From Hermatobates lingyangjiaoensis (Eukaryota > Arthropoda > Insecta > Hemiptera > Hermatobatidae): 64,000 nucleotides of DNA. A model generated the notes under the pieces. That model made no database searches and had not been told where the DNA came from. It worked only from the letters and a program-made list of their open reading frames with translations. A program made the translations under genes and the position numbers. The stretch is from positions 8,743,001-8,807,000 of the forward strand of contig JAPFBL010001617.1 in the NCBI GenBank assembly GCA_026182355.1, given 5' to 3'. Of this stretch, positions 21,440 to 34,630 are shown in pieces (within the stretch, counting starts at the first letter, position 1; each line of letters opens with the position of its first letter).

Positions 21440-23260
21440 TTAATTTTCTTTCCTTTCCTCTCCTTTATATATCCTTCTCTTGCTTGATTGTCATACCGTT
21501 ACAGTCAGCCTTGCATTGTCTTTCAAGCAATGAACATCTTTTTTTGATGGCTCCTGATGTAAGTATTTTTAAGTGAAATATTGAAGTGAGTCTTTGTAAG
21601 TGTTATTTTATGTAGTTTTTGTACTTAGAATAGAAAAGCAGATAGAATAACATGAAACCAATAAAATGAATAAAAAGTTTAGATTTGGACCAAAACCTTT
21701 CAACTATCAGATTGAGAGGAGGTACAATAACGGTGTTTGCACAAGTCAAGCAAGAACCTTAATAATGCATCAGAAAGTGCAAGAGAGCATAAAATGTGCT
21801 TTTTACCAAATATTCGCACTACTCTTGTCTCATTTCATGTTATCTTCCTTTAATTCTATTATGAATTATTCTTTTTCAATAATTCAAAATAAAATATTAT
21901 GAGAGCTACTCAAATGTGCCACTATTTCAATGGTTAATCAAGGAAAAGTATGAATGGGAATAATCTGGAAGGATTCAATGATTTAAACGACTTGAAAGGA
22001 ACAGAGATATTTGATCAAAAATGAAGAATTATGTTTACCATTTAGACTTCACTCATGTGATCCACCATCAGCGCATAACCTAATTGTTGCTAACCATACT
22101 AGTCAACTTCATCTTCCTTTTACTGAGCGCTTTGAGTTCACATTGAGTTCACCTTTTACTTAGTTCACATTTTGAGACAGCTTTCCTGTGATTATAACCA
22201 AAACACTTTAAGGACATTTTAGAAATTATGAACCCATATTTGACTGCTGAGTGTTAGATCTGGTCTTAGGCTTAATTTGATCAGATATTGTAATTCTTTT
22301 TATACTTGTCTCTTTTCCAAATTTACTTATGATTCATTCATTTTCACTACATTGAAAAAACTCTCTCTCACATACAAACTCTCTTTGGTTTATTCTTTTT
22401 TAACTTTTCTCCTTCCGGTTCATGTTCATGTTCATTGGGTGTCACTTTGCAACTAGGTGTGATTTCCTTGTTTAGCCAACCTTATTTATTATACTGTTCT
22501 ACTCAAAACAAAGTTCCTAATTAATAAAAAGATGTGAGTGATTGTATTTGTTATATTTCTAAATTATGACTTTTAATGATACATACATCGCATCATTATG
22601 CCTATATACTTTGTTTTTTAAACAAAACGGTTCTGACCAATACGTTATTTCGAATGAAAAAGATTTTCTTTCATAAACATCGTTCTCGTTATTCAATCAC
22701 TATAAGAAAGTAAATTTCTGACAGTTGACAAGTTTGAACTATTTACTGAAACATACATATACATGCATTTCGAAACAAAATACGTTTAAACGAAATATAC
22801 GTATTGTTTCAAAGGGCTCTGATTAAATTGATTTGGATATTAAATTATAATTGAGATATTGAAGCATACAATTATAAAGCTCATAATTACTATTATTAGT
22901 ATTTATTATTCTATTAAAAATTTAGGTCAAAAAATACTAAAGAATGTATTTATTTATTCAAGGAATTCAATTTAAATTCTAAAGACTGTTTACTTATAAC
23001 GAAGTAAATGAAATTCGTGGTCTCACTAAATTTTATACCGAGTGACTTCATATATTTAGGTATGCTTACTTTATTATGCTTACTTGGTTAAAACTCCTTA
23101 GTGCCAATGTTTCATTCAAATATAGTTGTATATTTCTATTATTTTCTCGTGATAATTGCATAACAGTGCCTGTTTATTATAATACAAATGTCATGACAAG
23201 AAACATGTCCTTACAAATAAAATAAATAATAATCATGCAACAGATGTACTAAGTTAGATA
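21436..23260. other. AT-rich stretch, nothing recognised
   Basis: There is a frame of 78 codons at 21666-21902 with no motif. CCTTTTACTTAGTTCACATT near 22150 partly repeats its neighbour. No gene evidence. Confidence 0.45.
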
Positions 23261-23341
23261 TTTGTTAAAGCCTTACAACAATAACACTCCGATTTTTCTA
23301 AGAGACTTTTATACTCTACACCTGTTAGCTAATACTTTATT

Positions 23342-23343
<2 letters not shown>

Positions 23344-23415
<72 letters not shown>

Positions 23416-23416
23416 T

Positions 23417-23462
<46 letters not shown>

Positions 23463-23483
23463 ATATATATATATATATATATA

Positions 23484-23522
<39 letters not shown>
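23344..23522 (+). repeat. Compound (TG)n-(AT)n-(TG)n microsatellite
   Basis: There are nearly 180 bases of TG with one interruption (GATGTGTCTG at about 23413), an (AT)n core at 23461-23485, and TG again to 23522. Open frames through it (CVCVCV, IYIYIY) are artefacts of the dinucleotide repeat. Confidence 0.95.
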
Positions 23523-23523
<1 letters not shown>

Positions 23524-23689
23524 TTTGTGGGCGTGAAGGGGGGCGGTAGTGTGAGTAACGAAAATATTGTGGAAGTCCATACGACTGTGATTAAAAAAGC
23601 TTATCAAATCCAGAGCGTAGATCAAATTACATTTGAATGCAATCCAATCGCCTTGAAGGGGTTAATAATTTTTGTTAAACCATACCTAG

Positions 23690-24045
23690 AACTACAGAAT
23701 TCGGGTTACCTCTCTCTGTTAACTTATCAAAGCCATTAGTATACTTGAAATCTGAAGTTGAGTTTATTTTAACAATGTTATGAACAACGTGACAGGTGTC
23801 CTATTCAGATACGCGTGCAATGTGATTCAAACCCTCAGTTTAATAATTCTAATAACATGTTAGGTTGATGAATGATTTCATGTTTCTTATAATGATTATA
23901 GTCACATGTAAACAATTGATGCAAGATGGATTAATATTTATTTATAGGCACATTACATAAAACAAAAACTCTGTTGGTTGTTAAGAAGTTTGATCGTATG
24001 TTTACTTATAGTAAAACTGAGGGTATGCCACTCCTGAATTTTATT
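23690..24045 (+). repeat. Family A module and edge
   Basis: AACAACGTGACAGGTGTCC, CAAACCCTCAGTTTAATAAT, TCACATGTAAACAATTGATG and CTTATAGTAAAACTGAGGG are in the same order as at 14175-14440 and 49570-49800. The preceding 23530-23690 segment is not matched elsewhere. Confidence 0.65.
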
Positions 24046-25790
24046 TAGATGTAGTATTGTTATGAACATGACTTAGTACGTTGAAACAAATAAAATAAAA
24101 TACTCTATTATATTTAATAAAGCTTATTAATAAAGTACATGGTGAGCAGAGAGAACTTTTTTCTTATATTTATACAAGAGATTAATTGAAGGAAGAAAAA
24201 GCAAACTAAAGGAGTAATAGGACTGCGATAAGAAAGTAAACTGAAATGTTTTAAATTATAATCGAAACTGAAACTGTTAACTTTTTAATCATCCATCGAT
24301 CCCAACTTCTTCAATTCAGTAATAATATTGAGTAGACTTTCTATATTAACTTTTATAATAGTTATGCTATTATTACGTAAGAAATGACTGTAAAGTTTAG
24401 ACTTTTTTTTATCAAAACTCCATAACTTAATGTAATTTAATAGAATCGCCCATTATTACAGACAGTTTAAAAGGTTAACTGAATATGAGCGTTGAAAGAT
24501 TGGATACGATTAAAGAGCTAACTGGGCAGATTAGAAATTGAAAAGGTTTCACTTGACTTTCTTCTTTGAATTCTATTGTTCCCTACCCCCTTCCCATAGC
24601 AAGTTCTTTATTTCCTGTCTTAATATAATAATTGCATGTTAACTGGTTTAATGTAAGGACAATTTGTTTAAACAATATAACGTTTATACTACAGCTTTCT
24701 TATATTTCAATCGAGCAGTAAAACTTGAACGCATCTTTCAGTAAATAATTTAATGAGTCAATTCTTTATGAAGAAACATATAAAGGTGTATATTTCATTT
24801 ACTGTAGTTTTAAAATATTATGGCAGCATTAATAATTAGCTCTTAAATACACATTTATTTCTAATAATGATTATGAGGTGCAACAGAACAACATTCAGTC
24901 AAGGGCTTAAACTACCACAATACAAACTCATACACTCACGGCAATGCTATGTACTAATTCACAATACATTGAGCAGCAACTCACCACACCATAAATTTTC
25001 ACCAATTTTTTTATCTATTTGTTGTTGCTGAACCTTTTTCCACATAATATCTCCTTGAGTGAACAAAAAAATGAAAAAAAAGAATCTAAACCTGAGCTGA
25101 AGAGAGAATAAGGTAGTGTCTCATGTTTGTTGAATTGTTTATTGGATCAGCTGTGCGGTTTAAGGGCAACAGTTGACCTGTAGCAACATCACATCTATCC
25201 TTTGTGACTCATAAGTTTTTATTTCATTGCCGGCTCTACTTTGCTCAGCAACATATTTGAGTAGTAAACACTCTTTCTTTTACGCTGATCTTCCAAACAT
25301 TGCAAAAAAATACACATTGAGCATTACAAAAGATGGTTAACATGGCTTTTCTTATTGATGCTTGAGTTCTGAACTTCTTTTGATTTGTGAACTAGTGAAT
25401 TGGATGCTCTCTTCTTTTCTATTCTGATTCAAAAATTGAACCAAACTTTCATTCACGTTAAAACATTGTTTAGAAAGGGGTCTCCATTTAATATACTATA
25501 TGAAAGGGTCACCTTCCCATTTAAAACGTTCTTGTAAGTTTAAACACTTTGAGTGTGTGTAGAGTATGATTTTCTGGTGTTATTCCGTGAGGTCTTTCAG
25601 AAAACACCTTACAATCTTTACTGCACCCGAGTTTTTTACTGAAAACGTTGTGACCTATGTCAATACTAACTGGAACTGTTTTTACTATATGTTAACTGAC
25701 GTTGGTACTCACAACTATATTACGTCATGGTACTGTATTACATGACGGTAATACAGGTTTTAAACAAAGAAGTTAACACTTCAACTGACC
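24046..25790. other. Stretch without recognised genes
   Basis: AT-rich with local GC-rich islands but no motif-bearing frame, tandem array or long inverted repeat. GTACTGTATTACATGACG near 25730 is part of a small imperfect inverted pair (ACGTCATGGTAC/CATGACGGTA). Confidence 0.4.
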
Positions 25791-25799
25791 AGTCAAGAC

Positions 25800-26340
25800 C
25801 TCAAAAATTCGACAAGTATAGCAGGTGATCCGTCAAACGGTATGGCTTGTATCGCTCTCAGAAGCTTTGAGATTGAATTATAAGTAAAAATTGTACATTT
25901 TATTGAAAACAAATTATTTCCCGTTGTTTTAAAATTCTAAATATATTTTTCGTTTATTGCATTTGTAACCTCAAAGATAATGCCAAAATTTTAAAACTCT
26001 GGAATTAGCAGTTTAAGAGAAAAAATATTTTCTAGAAACTGGTTTTTGGCAAAAAAAGTGTCTTTCCCGTCACGCATAATTCCTCCCAAACAATAGCGTT
26101 CTTCTACACTGTGGGGCCCATTTCCGTGTAAAATATCAACTTGATCCATCAAAGATTCTGAACCGTAGCGTGGTAACAAGCAATGCTAATATACTCACCT
26201 ACCCACCCACACATACACAGACATCATCACAAAAACATCATAAAAAGACTTCTGGGACCTCAAAACATGTAATTCCGTAAAAATCTCGAGTCAAATTTTT
26301 TCACGATCACTATACTTTACGTATAGTAAAATAAAAACTG
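25800..26340 (-). repeat. Family A copy, inverted
   Basis: GATCCGTCAAACGGTATGGC, AAACAATAGCGTTCTTCTAC, CACTGTGGGGCCCATTTCCG and AACTTGATCCATCAAAGATT are reverse complements of the conserved + blocks. CACACATACACAG is the remnant TG array, and it ends at CTTTACGTATAGTAAAATAA. Confidence 0.8.
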
Positions 26341-28170
26341 TAGTAAGTAATTACTGATTTTAGTGAAACAGATACGATTTTGGTCGGTTAGTTTCCATTT
26401 ATATATCCTCATACATTTAAATGTATCCAAACCTTTACCTATTCTTCCTGCTTTGGTTTGTTTCGTTTTATGATTTAACAGCGTTCGGAAGTTGTTTAAA
26501 CCACATCTCGTACAAACATACCTCGGTTGATCGATAACCACAGGACATATAAGCAGGTTCTACACATAAGCACTCTTATCAGCTTCAATCCTTCCTTTAT
26601 GAACATATGAACGTTAAGCTAGTCCATAAACAGTGCACATTAATAGATGAATAAACAATCTTACCTTGTATAATGATATCGGTGTCGTTTCTCCGGCTTG
26701 GAATGTTTTTCATCCTTAAGTAAATTACTCGCAATCCTTCAAGATTTATTGTTCGTATCAATAATCATCAATGTTTATAATTTGATCAATCTGTTAATTA
26801 AGCATAGTTAATTCATCTCTTAATATAGCTTAATAATGTATTTTAAATAGATATTTATTCTTATATTTGACATAATATGGTAAATGTTTTTCTTTAAATA
26901 ATAAATTTATCTTTCCATCATTTATTAAAAGTATTACTTATTTTTATTTCACAATAAAAAACCAGACTATTTACCATTTATAAATTCAGAAGTTGAAATC
27001 TGCATCCCATAATTAAGCTTTTACCCTTATAAAGTGTACCAAAATAAACCCAAATAACCTAACATTTATAAACTAAAACTACTGGCATTAAATTATATTA
27101 ATAACAACAATTTCTAAAAGTACATTTTTTAAATTAAGTTCTTTTGGATCTAACTTCAGAATTTACACATGTTCATATAATTTTTTTTTTGAATATATCA
27201 AAATAAATAATAATGACACATTTAGAAAGCTAAAAGTTTGATATAAAGTTGTAAGAGTGAGTCGTGGAGAGGCTGAAAAAGAAGTACATCCTGAGGGAAA
27301 CTACGATTAACCTTGACGTGTGACCTGTTCATGACCGAATGCCATTGTGTCGATAGCAATTGATTTCATTTCGCTCTGCTCTTTGAAACAGAAAATTCAA
27401 TAATTCATCTAGTATTACCTTTATTAAAAATATCTTTCTATCTCTCTTAGTCAGAAAGTACGTAAGCTTAAGCACCTACTACATTAGCCTTATTTTCCTG
27501 TAAATACATATCATAAAAGTATTTATACATCCAATTAAAAGTGCGCAATACAATTATTTAATGAGAATAACAGACATTTCACTGTTTCAATAGTGCGTTA
27601 GTTTAAACTTATCTTTGATCATGGATAGTTATTTTTACTTATCTCAAGAGAAATAAACATAAACAGTATTTCCATTATTAACTGTAAAATGAAGATAACT
27701 ATGTTAAAATAAATAAGTCAATTATATTATTTTAAGTGGATGAAAATGCATTTATGCATTATAAAGATAATTGTGAACCACTTCAGATATACTAAATTTA
27801 CATCATTGGGAAATAGAAATATTTTTGCCGTGGCTGAATGAATATTATCCGAAAGTTATTACCCAAGTTTATTTTTATGTTGTGTGGTGTACCCAGTAAA
27901 TAATTCAAACATTATGTTGGAGGTTTTGTCTTAAAGAAAAATGTAAGATCACTAGCAAGTGATAACTAAGTTATGACTAAGTATCATAAGGTTATTCTTT
28001 ATTTAATCTCAACATCATACCCACCCATTTCTCGGACCATTAGCGTTAATGATGCAGAACTGACTAACCCCACATCGGATTAGCGCCACGATAAAAAGAG
28101 TCTGTAGTATAAAATATACTATATTCTCATTAGTTGTGCAATTCGTAATTGTGTGGTATTTACTTGTGCT
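26341..28170. other. AT-rich stretch, nothing recognised
   Basis: A minus-strand frame at 26317-26541 contains YVCTRCGLNNFRTLLNH, which superficially recalls a zinc-binding CxxC knuckle, but only one pair of cysteines is present and no second pair follows. I see no gene. Confidence 0.4.
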
Positions 28171-28175
28171 AGGGT

Positions 28176-28330
28176 AAATGGATAAAAAAAATCTCCAAAC
28201 AAAAAAGTTTTTAATTCAAACTACGTGTTTTGAACATTTCGTGTTTACCTGACGATGAACACGAAGTGTTCGAAACGCGCAGTTTGAATTAGAAAACTTC
28301 TTTTGTTTGGAGACTTGTATTATCCGTTTA
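28176..28330. mobile_element. Foldback element, type 4
   Basis: Arms 28176-28246 and 28253-28330 are inverted copies (TAAATGGATAAAA ends, TCCAAACAAAAAAG inside). At 28249-28277 the right arm has CTGACGA, T, stem GAACAC, loop GAA, stem GTGTTC, GAAA, CGC. This is the best stem of the shared core motif in the window. No coding capacity. Confidence 0.85.
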
Positions 28331-29500
28331 CGCCGGTATACTACATTCTATAAGACATACGTAAAGTAAGTATAGGTAAAGTAAGGTATAATCTAGGTAA
28401 AGTAAGAATTTTTTTAAAATTTCTTTGATCTTCTGAATGTGATTAATGAAAAAGAAACTAACTTTCTACCAAAACCTATAAAATTCTCAAAACAATAAAA
28501 AAAAATTCTCATGAATGGGAAAGTAGTTTGATGAATGATACGGTTAATCCATAATTTAGTATGTGGTTTTACTTTCTATCAACTAGACCAGAAATATAAA
28601 ATGAAATGGAATCATTTGACTGGTGTGTAAACTAATGGAAGTGATTAGGAAGCAGAGCTTTCAAGAAAGCATTAAGCTTGAGGAAGCTGACCGAATTCAT
28701 TTTGAATGAGCTTTCTGTCCAACTAATATGTCCAAATGTAAGAATGATTCATATAATTCTAGTCTCAGCAATGCCAAAACACATCATTCATAAACAATTA
28801 AATCTTAATTTTCTATTCTCCAGTCCACTTTAATTGTAAAGTAGGTGAAAGAAGAAGAGAAAGCTTCAAATGATTTTCAGTAAGTTACACAAAATAATAG
28901 ATGTTTTATATTCTTACATATATATTTTTGTTCAACTATACTCCACTATTAATCTAGAAATGTTCAAATCTAAAACACTAACAGCGAGTTAAACCATTTT
29001 TCTCATACCAAAGATAGATAAGCTATTAAACTGATACTACTTTAACAAGACCTACAAAAATTAAAAAGAAGAAAGGAAAAAGAAACACCGACAAAAATTT
29101 ATAGAAAAATTATTTTAAACTAAATTAGGCACATTTAAGAAATATATCCATCTAGAGTAAGAAAGTTAAATACACATACACTTTTTTAAAATAAATTTGT
29201 ATATAATAAATTAGGCAACATAATTTTATGAAAAAACTTTTACATCAACAAAAATTTCAAATAGAATATCCTTTAGTGATCTTCAAAAAATCTTTAAGAT
29301 TCTTAAAATATGAGATATCTTGTAAAAAAAAAATTAAAAAGTGTATTTCATAATAAATATGGTGGATTAAATTTTGTATCAATAACACAAACATTTAAAT
29401 ATACAGAATAAATCACCCCAAATCCATTATTCATATATCCCTATTAATAATTCATACTTGGTTTTCAAAATTTATTTTCCCATTACATTAACTATTTTAT
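28331..29500. other. AT-rich stretch, nothing recognised
   Basis: GGTAAAGTAAGTATAGGTAAAG near 28370-28405 is a small tandem of a 10-14-base unit. Otherwise featureless. Confidence 0.45.
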
Positions 29501-29645
29501 TTTTACTTTACTATAAGTAAAGTATAGTAATCGTGAAAAAATTTGATCTCGAGAATTTCACGGAATTACATATTTTGAGGTCCCAGAAGTCGTTTTATGA
29601 AGTTTTTACGATGATGTTGTGTGTGTGTGTGTGTGTGTGTGGATT
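29500..29645 (+). repeat. Family A 5' edge with short (TG)n
   Basis: CTTTACTATAAGTAAAGTAT, GAAAAAATTTGATCTCGAG, ATTACATATTTTGAGGTCCC and then (TG)n at 29621-29641. The sequence after the array is not family A, so the copy is cut at the microsatellite. Confidence 0.75.
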
Positions 29646-30930
29646 CAAATATAATTATCAGTTGTTTGATATGTCCTAGAACTCTCAAAATATTTCTGAA
29701 CAAATACCAAACTGAAAAAAAGGTAAAACACTAATATTTACCCGAGCAGTCTACCTGAAGTAACCTGAGTAAAAATTTAGAAAAAGTTAAAGATAATGGT
29801 TTTTTCAAAAAAGCGTATAAGTTATAATATACTATATATAATTCACAAATAAAAAAGGTTTATGAATAGTATTCATAAAAAAAGTAAAACTCTTTGTGAA
29901 CAATATTTTAGGTACATTCCAAACATGTAAACGATTTGTTATAGCTTTTTAAAAAGAAAACATTTGACATTGATTTAACATTAAAAACTCAACTACTACT
30001 GTCTTACTATCACATAAAAATATCAAACCACTCAAACGTTTCCCTTTTCATAAACCTATGAGCCAAAATCTGAATGATGATCAAAATTTTGGCAATGACG
30101 GTTTGTTTTTAGATTGGAGAAACTGATCAAATCCCGATTCATTTATATATGTAAATATGTGTATGTGTGCGTGTGTGTGTGTGTGTGCGTATATGTATGT
30201 GTGTGTATACGTGTACGTGTAATATCCAAGTTTTATAAGCGTTGATATTTACTTCATTATTGGTTTCAGAATCTTCTAAAGAAAGATGATGCATACATCA
30301 GAGAATCTTGGAAAATAAATTCATACGTTAAATTAATTAAACTTTCACAAATTAATTAAAAGATATAAATTAATTAAACATTTATAAGATGGCTTAATTT
30401 TTAAGGCGATAATAAAGCTGTTTAATTTATAATTATATTCATTGACCAATTAGAGATGATTCGGAATGTGCCCTATTTTTCTTGGAAGGTGCAAGTAGAC
30501 TGAGGTCATCAACGTGTCGCAACAGAGGAATTTTAGTAATCTGTCTTCTCTCTTGCAATCGAACTACCGAGCAATGCCAACGGGCTGATTTCAACATACC
30601 TTACTATCAATTTTGTATTTAAAATACAAAAATTTTATTAATTTTGTTTTTCATCAAAATATGTTCAAATTTATTATGATAATACCTTTTAAACAGAAAC
30701 ACAAATTAAAAATAAAAACTATCAACACGACTAATATTACAATCATGTAATGTTCAGCTACCTATAATAATCACCATCATGTATAATCAGTATGTCTACT
30801 TTCATTTACTATTGCTTATATTAAGCACAAATACAGTCAGATGTATTGGGCTCTCTTATATAAGTATTGGATTATATACATACAAATCATATATCATATT
30901 TATTGAAAGGAAAATTATTATATTTACTTA
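29646..30930. other. AT-rich stretch with a (TG)n/(CGTG) tract
   Basis: It contains an interrupted TG-rich tract at about 30150-30221 (GTGTGCGTGTG, then GTGTATACGTGTACGTG). Nothing else is recognised. Confidence 0.5.
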
Positions 30931-31580
30931 CTAGCAAACGTGCCATTATTGACAGGTACTTCTCAAAAACTCGGCGATGATACATGGTATTCCAAAATAT
31001 CATTATTAGTACAATGTTAAGTAAATGCCTCTGTATACACCACATTGGCTGTCTGTCATTCAGGTTCATGGGAAAAAAAAAGAGTTGGAACCTCTGACTC
31101 TTGAGCAAGTAAACTGCAGTTCACCATATGAGAAAAACTTGGTCTCACTCACTTCAAATCCTGCGGTAGATAGAGTTTCCCCTTGCAACTTAGTTACTGT
31201 CATGGCAAAATACACACAGACTCCCCAGTACCACACCAGAACAGAATCCGCCTCTATGGCGTATCTGTACAGAGCACGATCTCAGAGCTGTGTCCTGTTG
31301 CACATTTTTGGGGCACTCAAGTTTCGTAACAAGAAATTTTTTACTGCTACTAAATCACAGCATGACTGGTGATTTTTTAAGTTTTATTAAGTTTTTTAAA
31401 TTAATAATTTAAGTTAAAATTATTATTAATTTATTAATAAATTAATAAATAAATAAATAATAAAAATTAATAAATTAATAATTATTCTTAAATTATTATT
31501 AATTATTAATTACCCCCTACTTTAAGTTTTTACTCATGAGTAGGCAGTCCAGGAGCAGTCACGGAGTCACTAACTCCTTT
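30931..31580 (-). mobile_element. Helitron 3' end with helicase remnant, 5' truncated
   Basis: On the minus strand the end reads hairpin GTACCTGTCA/TGGCAC-like, then GTTTGCTAG at 30931 followed by T, matching the 48.0-kb Helitron end. Inside, the frame shows FAMTVTKLQGETLSTAG (about 31150-31210) and upstream a run matching the APKLCNGTRL segment in decayed form. These are Pif1-type helicase C-terminal motifs of Helitrons. Similarity stops near 31580, and an AT-rich insertion (about 31380-31510) interrupts it. Stops and frameshifts make it dead. Confidence 0.75.
31377..31515. repeat. TTAATAAA-rich simple sequence
   Basis: Almost pure A/T built from ATTAATAAATAAAT-like units, inserted inside the Helitron helicase remnant. 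Confidence 0.75.
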
Positions 31581-34095
31581 AAAATTTCTCTGTACCTACA
31601 AACTTGATCGTTCTCTACTTATGTTTTATACCATGTACATTTCTATCGATGCCTCTCAGGGTATAATGAAACACTTTTTTCATCCCAGAACTTCTCTTCT
31701 CAGTCCTTCTTGCTTTTTTTGTTTTATGGGTGGGCTTTGTACCAAGTACAATGCTTTACTATTTCATGGTTTTATTATCTTAAAAATGGAGTTACTGTAT
31801 AGATACAGTTAATTATCTTTCATTTGATAACTTATTAATGACTAAATTTGAGTTGGATTTCCTTGTCAGTTGCCAATTTCTTGCACTCTTACATACCCGT
31901 TATGTTGAATTTTCTTCCATTTGGCCTAATGTTAATCATAACTTGAAGATTTCCTAATACCCTACCAAAGTTTTCGCTCGTACAACACTTTTATGCAGGA
32001 GGTTTGAAACCGATTTATGGCTTCATACCATATAGAAATATTACTTCTCTACTTCTGTTCAACTAAAATCAACTAATGTTCAGGAGTTCCTCCTTTATAA
32101 CAGTTATCGTTTTCCCATCCTCTTCATACTGAGAAGGCTATTTCTGGTTCCCTATTGATTTGCTAAATCAAATTTGAAATAATTTATCTCACCTTTATAT
32201 ATTCCACCTAAACAACCTACCTGTTGAGGTAGGTAGGTAGGTAGGTAAACTGGGCCCAGAAAAGTTAATTATAATTATCTCTTTTTGATTAATACTTATT
32301 TTCCAGGTACCCTTGGGCTTTGCACTGTCAGGAAGTAGTTTTTGTCTATTTTCACTTCATTTTGCTGTGCTTCTTCTATCACTAATCAACCAGCCTTCAT
32401 TTCTCATCGTAAACCTCCAAACTTGAAACTGATCTGTCTCAATCCTGTTAATTCTATTCGATGGATTGAAAAATGTGAACTTTGAATTCATCAAACTTAA
32501 CTTATTATTAACGCTAATCCTTACATAACTTCTTTTATCAACAATAATTCCTGCTAAACCCAAATTAATAAGTTCTGTACTCCCTACTACTACTTCTTTT
32601 AACTAAACCATTCACACACATTCAATGTGGTGCTTTTTATCTCGGCTTTGCTTTGACAAAGCTGAACCTTCGTATGAATTGGCAGTGGGACTCCACTGAT
32701 CAGCATAGCAACCTTCCTATGGTTATCTACGTGAGTAAAAACTGATATGATGAAGACCACTTGTTTCAGTTGAACCATCTTAGTCATTTTTCTGATTTCT
32801 TGTTGTGGTTTTGATGTTGATTTTTATCTCATTGGTTTATTATAAAATTTTGTTATTAATTATATATACAAATTATTATTGCTTCTCGGTCACTATATTA
32901 AAAATTGGATATGTTATTCTTGAAAATTAGATAACACAAAAACTTCATTTAGGCATAAAACCTAAATGTAAAGAAAATACGCCAAGAAATAACTAATATA
33001 ACTTCAGAAATAATACTAAAAAATAGCTCCTCATAAGAGGATAACATAACTGTATACTTTTTTGTTAAAATTACTTCGACGAAAAGGGGCATTATGGCAC
33101 ATTTTTTGAATTTAAATAATATTTTGTTTTCAACCACTAACTGCAAAGGAATTAAATACAATTTACTTAAAATTAGTATGCCAAAAAAACATTATAAATA
33201 TTTCTGATTATCTGCAAAAACAATATAGCACTAAAAACTTTAAACTCAACTTGAAATGACTTGGTGTATGGATTTTTTTACATGGACTTAGATATTTTTG
33301 ACTAGCATCGACTCAAAATGAATTGCTATATGTACATTTAATAAAAGGAATTTGAAGATCACTTAAAGAGTTAATGTCACACATAAGAAGAATAATGATC
33401 TTACAACTATAAACAAAAACGTAAATCAACCACATTTTATTACGTTTCTCAGCGTGGAATGGCTGGCTTTCTAATGAAACTGTTTCATTCAAACTACCTG
33501 TCACACCCTTAAATAACTGAATGTAAAATATTCAGTACTTGGTGTTCTCAAAAGCGTCATTGCTTTTAGGTAATATTGTAGCACGACAATGGTAATTTTA
33601 ATGTACTTCATGACAAGGCGGCTATCACTTTTACATATTTTATACCATTCTCTGATGATTCAAGGAACTTAAAATTGAATATTAAGAGGTGTCTTACTCT
33701 GAATATTTCATTATAATAAAAATGATATCTATTAAGTTTCATCTGCAGTAACATGTCAGATTGTTCTAGAACAATAATTCTAATTTTGTTATAACTCATA
33801 AAATAGACATTGCCACTTTAAAACAATTTAAATCATTAAGTTAATTATCTATGTTTTGATAATACATTACCATAGAGTTATACAATAAGAAGTGTTATCA
33901 AAAAGGAAGGACACTTTTTGAATTTCACGCGCTTTGTACCCTGTAAATTCAAATTTTTGTACTGGTACACTCGTCATATAGCATGTATTAATCCATGTTA
34001 ACTAACCTCGTATAGCCTCTCAGATAAAAACAACACATGCTGTATATATAGTCAAAACTGTGAACATATGATCATGACGAATGTACCAAAAAATT
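31581..34095. other. Stretch without recognised genes
   Basis: It holds a (GTAG)n tract at 32229-32248. On the minus strand the frames 32599-32835 and 32225-32597 are open for long runs with one frameshift between them and one TGA (after RRSTAK). No domain is clear to me, and runs of this length are expected a few times by chance in 64 kb of such AT-rich DNA. I therefore do not call a gene. Confidence 0.4.
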
Positions 34096-34098
34096 TTG

Positions 34099-34630
34099 TA
34101 GAAACTTAGAGTTTTAATTTTTCAAAATGTTAATGGTACATGGACAAAATGCCAGGGTATATGTGAGTATATATAAGTTACCAGCTATCACTTTAACTTT
34201 GTGATTAGTCCTTAGCGATCTCTACTCCCCTAGTGACGGGTATACTAAACATTTGGTGTGGCCTACACTCAGCTTTGCCATAAATAAATGTATGAAACTG
34301 GATCAAAATAAAACTTAGAGTAGAGTAGAAAGAGCGCACAGAATTCAAAAAGTCACCTTACTATTTTATCACACCTCGTACATCTATCAAATAGGCACGT
34401 TAAAATAAAACCAAAACTAAGTTTCATCCAGTTTCATACGTTTATCTATAGCAAAGCTGAGTGTAGGCCACTCCAAATGTTTAGTATACCCATCACTAGG
34501 GGAGTAGAGATCGGTAAGGACTAATCACAAAGTCAAAGTGATAGCTGGTAACTTATATATACTCACATATACACTGGCATTTTTCCCATGTGCCATTAGC
34601 ATTTTGAAAAATTAAAACTCTAAGTTTCTA
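34099..34630. repeat. Inverted repeat built on family A edges (about 205-bp arms)
   Basis: Arms 34099-34303 and 34426-34630 start TAGAAACTTAGAGTTTTAAT and include GATCTCTACTCCCCTAGTGA and GTGTGGCCTACACTCAGC. Only scattered differences separate them. The 122-base middle contains AAAGAGCGCACAGAATTC and is not repeated. The arms include the family A edge in head-to-head orientation. Confidence 0.85.

Noticed and set aside
26317..26541. Minus-strand frame with a CxxC pair suggesting a zinc knuckle
   Set aside because: Only one cysteine pair, no histidine or second pair at suitable spacing, and part of the frame overlaps a family A edge.
31025..31372. 115-codon + strand frame
   Set aside because: It is the antisense of the minus-strand Helitron helicase remnant; the real protein similarity is on the other strand.
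32225..32835. Minus-strand run of open frames with one frameshift and one TGA
   Set aside because: I considered a faint resemblance to the G-x-x-GI(I/L)-x-x-(D/E) and ETD-x-F spacing of RNase P subunit p29 (POP4). Conserved residues are too few, no splice structure fits, and the run length is not significant in AT-rich DNA.
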